From: CAKMMH01 sp927798255
Lineage (GTDB): Bacteria > Bdellovibrionota_C > UBA2361 > CAKMMH01
Length of the DNA: 64,000 nt
Assembly (NCBI GenBank): GCA_034180415.1
Contig: JAXFOK010000037.1
Location: 18,844 to 82,843, forward strand
Direction of reading: 5' to 3'
Positions 63,641 through 64,000 of this stretch are shown piece after piece. Every line of letters starts with the position of its first letter. Position 1 is the first letter of the stretch. Both the position numbers and the translations under genes were made by a program. The notes beneath the pieces are model-generated. The model did no database searches and had not been told where the DNA came from. It saw nothing but the letters and a program-made list of their open reading frames with translations.

Positions 63641-63821
63641 TTGTCCAATAGTACTAGACAATTTTTATAGATTTTAAATATTGTCCAATACTATTAGACA
63701 ATTTTATAATTTTAATAAAATTGTCTAATAGTATTGGACAATTTTGAACTTTTAGAAAATTTGTTTAATAGTACTAAACAAATTATTAAATTTCATATAT
63801 TTGTTTAGTAGTAAAAAACAA
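63641..63821. repeat. Five palindromes at an exact 40-bp period upstream of the ATPase
   Basis: 21-bp imperfect palindromes of form TTGTC-N11-GACAA start at 63641, 63681, 63721, 63761 and 63801, each 19 bp apart; the last two use TTGTT-N11-AACAA and the fifth is degraded. The 19-bp spacers are almost pure A/T and differ from each other. They lie 51-231 bp before the ATPase start, so they look like cooperative operator or binding sites. The remaining 63822-64000 holds nothing I recognise. Confidence 0.8.
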
Positions 63822-64000
63822 AAACCAAAATAAAATATAAAGTCTTTTAAAATCAATACGTTACAAATATAAATTATTAACAATGATGATAAGAAACTAA
63901 AAATTATTAGGTAATTTTTAAATGCTTATCTTTTAATTTCCCAATCCACAACTAACTAAAATTACTAAATAATTTTCTCTATTTTACTTTTCGCAAGATT

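Noticed and set aside
63641..63821. Regularly spaced palindromic repeats as a short CRISPR array
   Set aside because: The 21-bp units drift in sequence, are fully symmetrical, and the 19-bp spacers are plain A/T; no cas genes adjoin. Operator or binding-site array fits better.

Overview
The window reads as the chromosome of an AT-rich, diderm (Gram-negative-type), motile and probably anaerobic bacterium. Diderm: four lipoprotein signal peptides, a type II secretion minor pseudopilin (gspK) and non-flagellar type III secretion parts (sctJ, sctQ, sctV). Motile: flagellin and hook protein. Anaerobic habit is suggested by rubredoxin and an F420-dehydrogenase-beta-type iron-sulfur protein. I could not place it in a phylum; nothing here is decisive. 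There is no prophage, plasmid or CRISPR array in view.

Layout. 0-9.5 kb: fmt, an EamA transporter, a gspK pair, an iron-sulfur protein with a methyltransferase, and a trx-prmA-HTH operon. 9.5-11 kb: flagellin with a sigma-28-like promoter, long structured leader and strong terminator. 11-17.5 kb (minus strand): a compact type III secretion operon headed by a FliA/WhiG-type sigma factor, then sctJ, a 57-residue ORF, sctQ, a small protein, sctV, a TPR lipoprotein and a charged protein. 17.7-19 kb: a broken gene with a sigma-region-4-like helix-turn-helix. 19-21 kb: glnS. 21.1-22.3 kb: two tandem copies of a large unidentified structured RNA. 22.5-25.9 kb: nrdR, glyA, acpP, a GroES-like gene and a TRL-type lipoprotein. 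26-27.3 kb: flgE behind a good sigma-54 promoter. 27.5-39.4 kb: glycosyltransferases, a DUF4143-type ATPase, DedA, a degenerate kinase with an NtrC-type activator, and LemA. 39.5-45 kb: a glycine-zipper lipoprotein, rubredoxin, Fic, an RCC1 remnant, an RRM protein, a large membrane protein and two tRNAs. 45.4-48.5 kb: recR-ybaB-dnaX with the SRP RNA upstream. 48.6-59.5 kb: an ABC-F gene with an amber stop, mscL, a glycogen synthase, a Dam-type methylase, and decaying surface-protein genes (RCC1, Thr-rich/regulatory-like domain). 59.5-64 kb: a radical SAM/DUF2344 protein, a NUDIX hydrolase, a second DUF4143-type ATPase and a striking 40-bp-period palindrome array.

Regulation. The window carries a sigma-28-type factor gene, a sigma-28-like flagellin promoter, a sigma-54 flgE promoter and a sigma-54 activator gene, the parts of a flagellar hierarchy. 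The sigma-28-type factor sits in the type III secretion operon, which may link injectisome and flagellar expression (inference).

Repeats. Three interspersed intergenic families break up the AT-rich background: (A) an element of about 130-230 bp with terminal inverted repeats and an apparent TTA target duplication; (B) GC-rich palindromic blocks, three of them carrying a conserved 38-bp tail; (C) degenerate CAGGTAGC/GCTGATA-type hairpin blocks that lie just after plus-strand genes.

The most novel-looking object is the tandem RNA at 21119-22320. Each copy contains two four-way-junction modules with perfect or near-perfect closing helices whose sequences differ between modules while pairing is kept.
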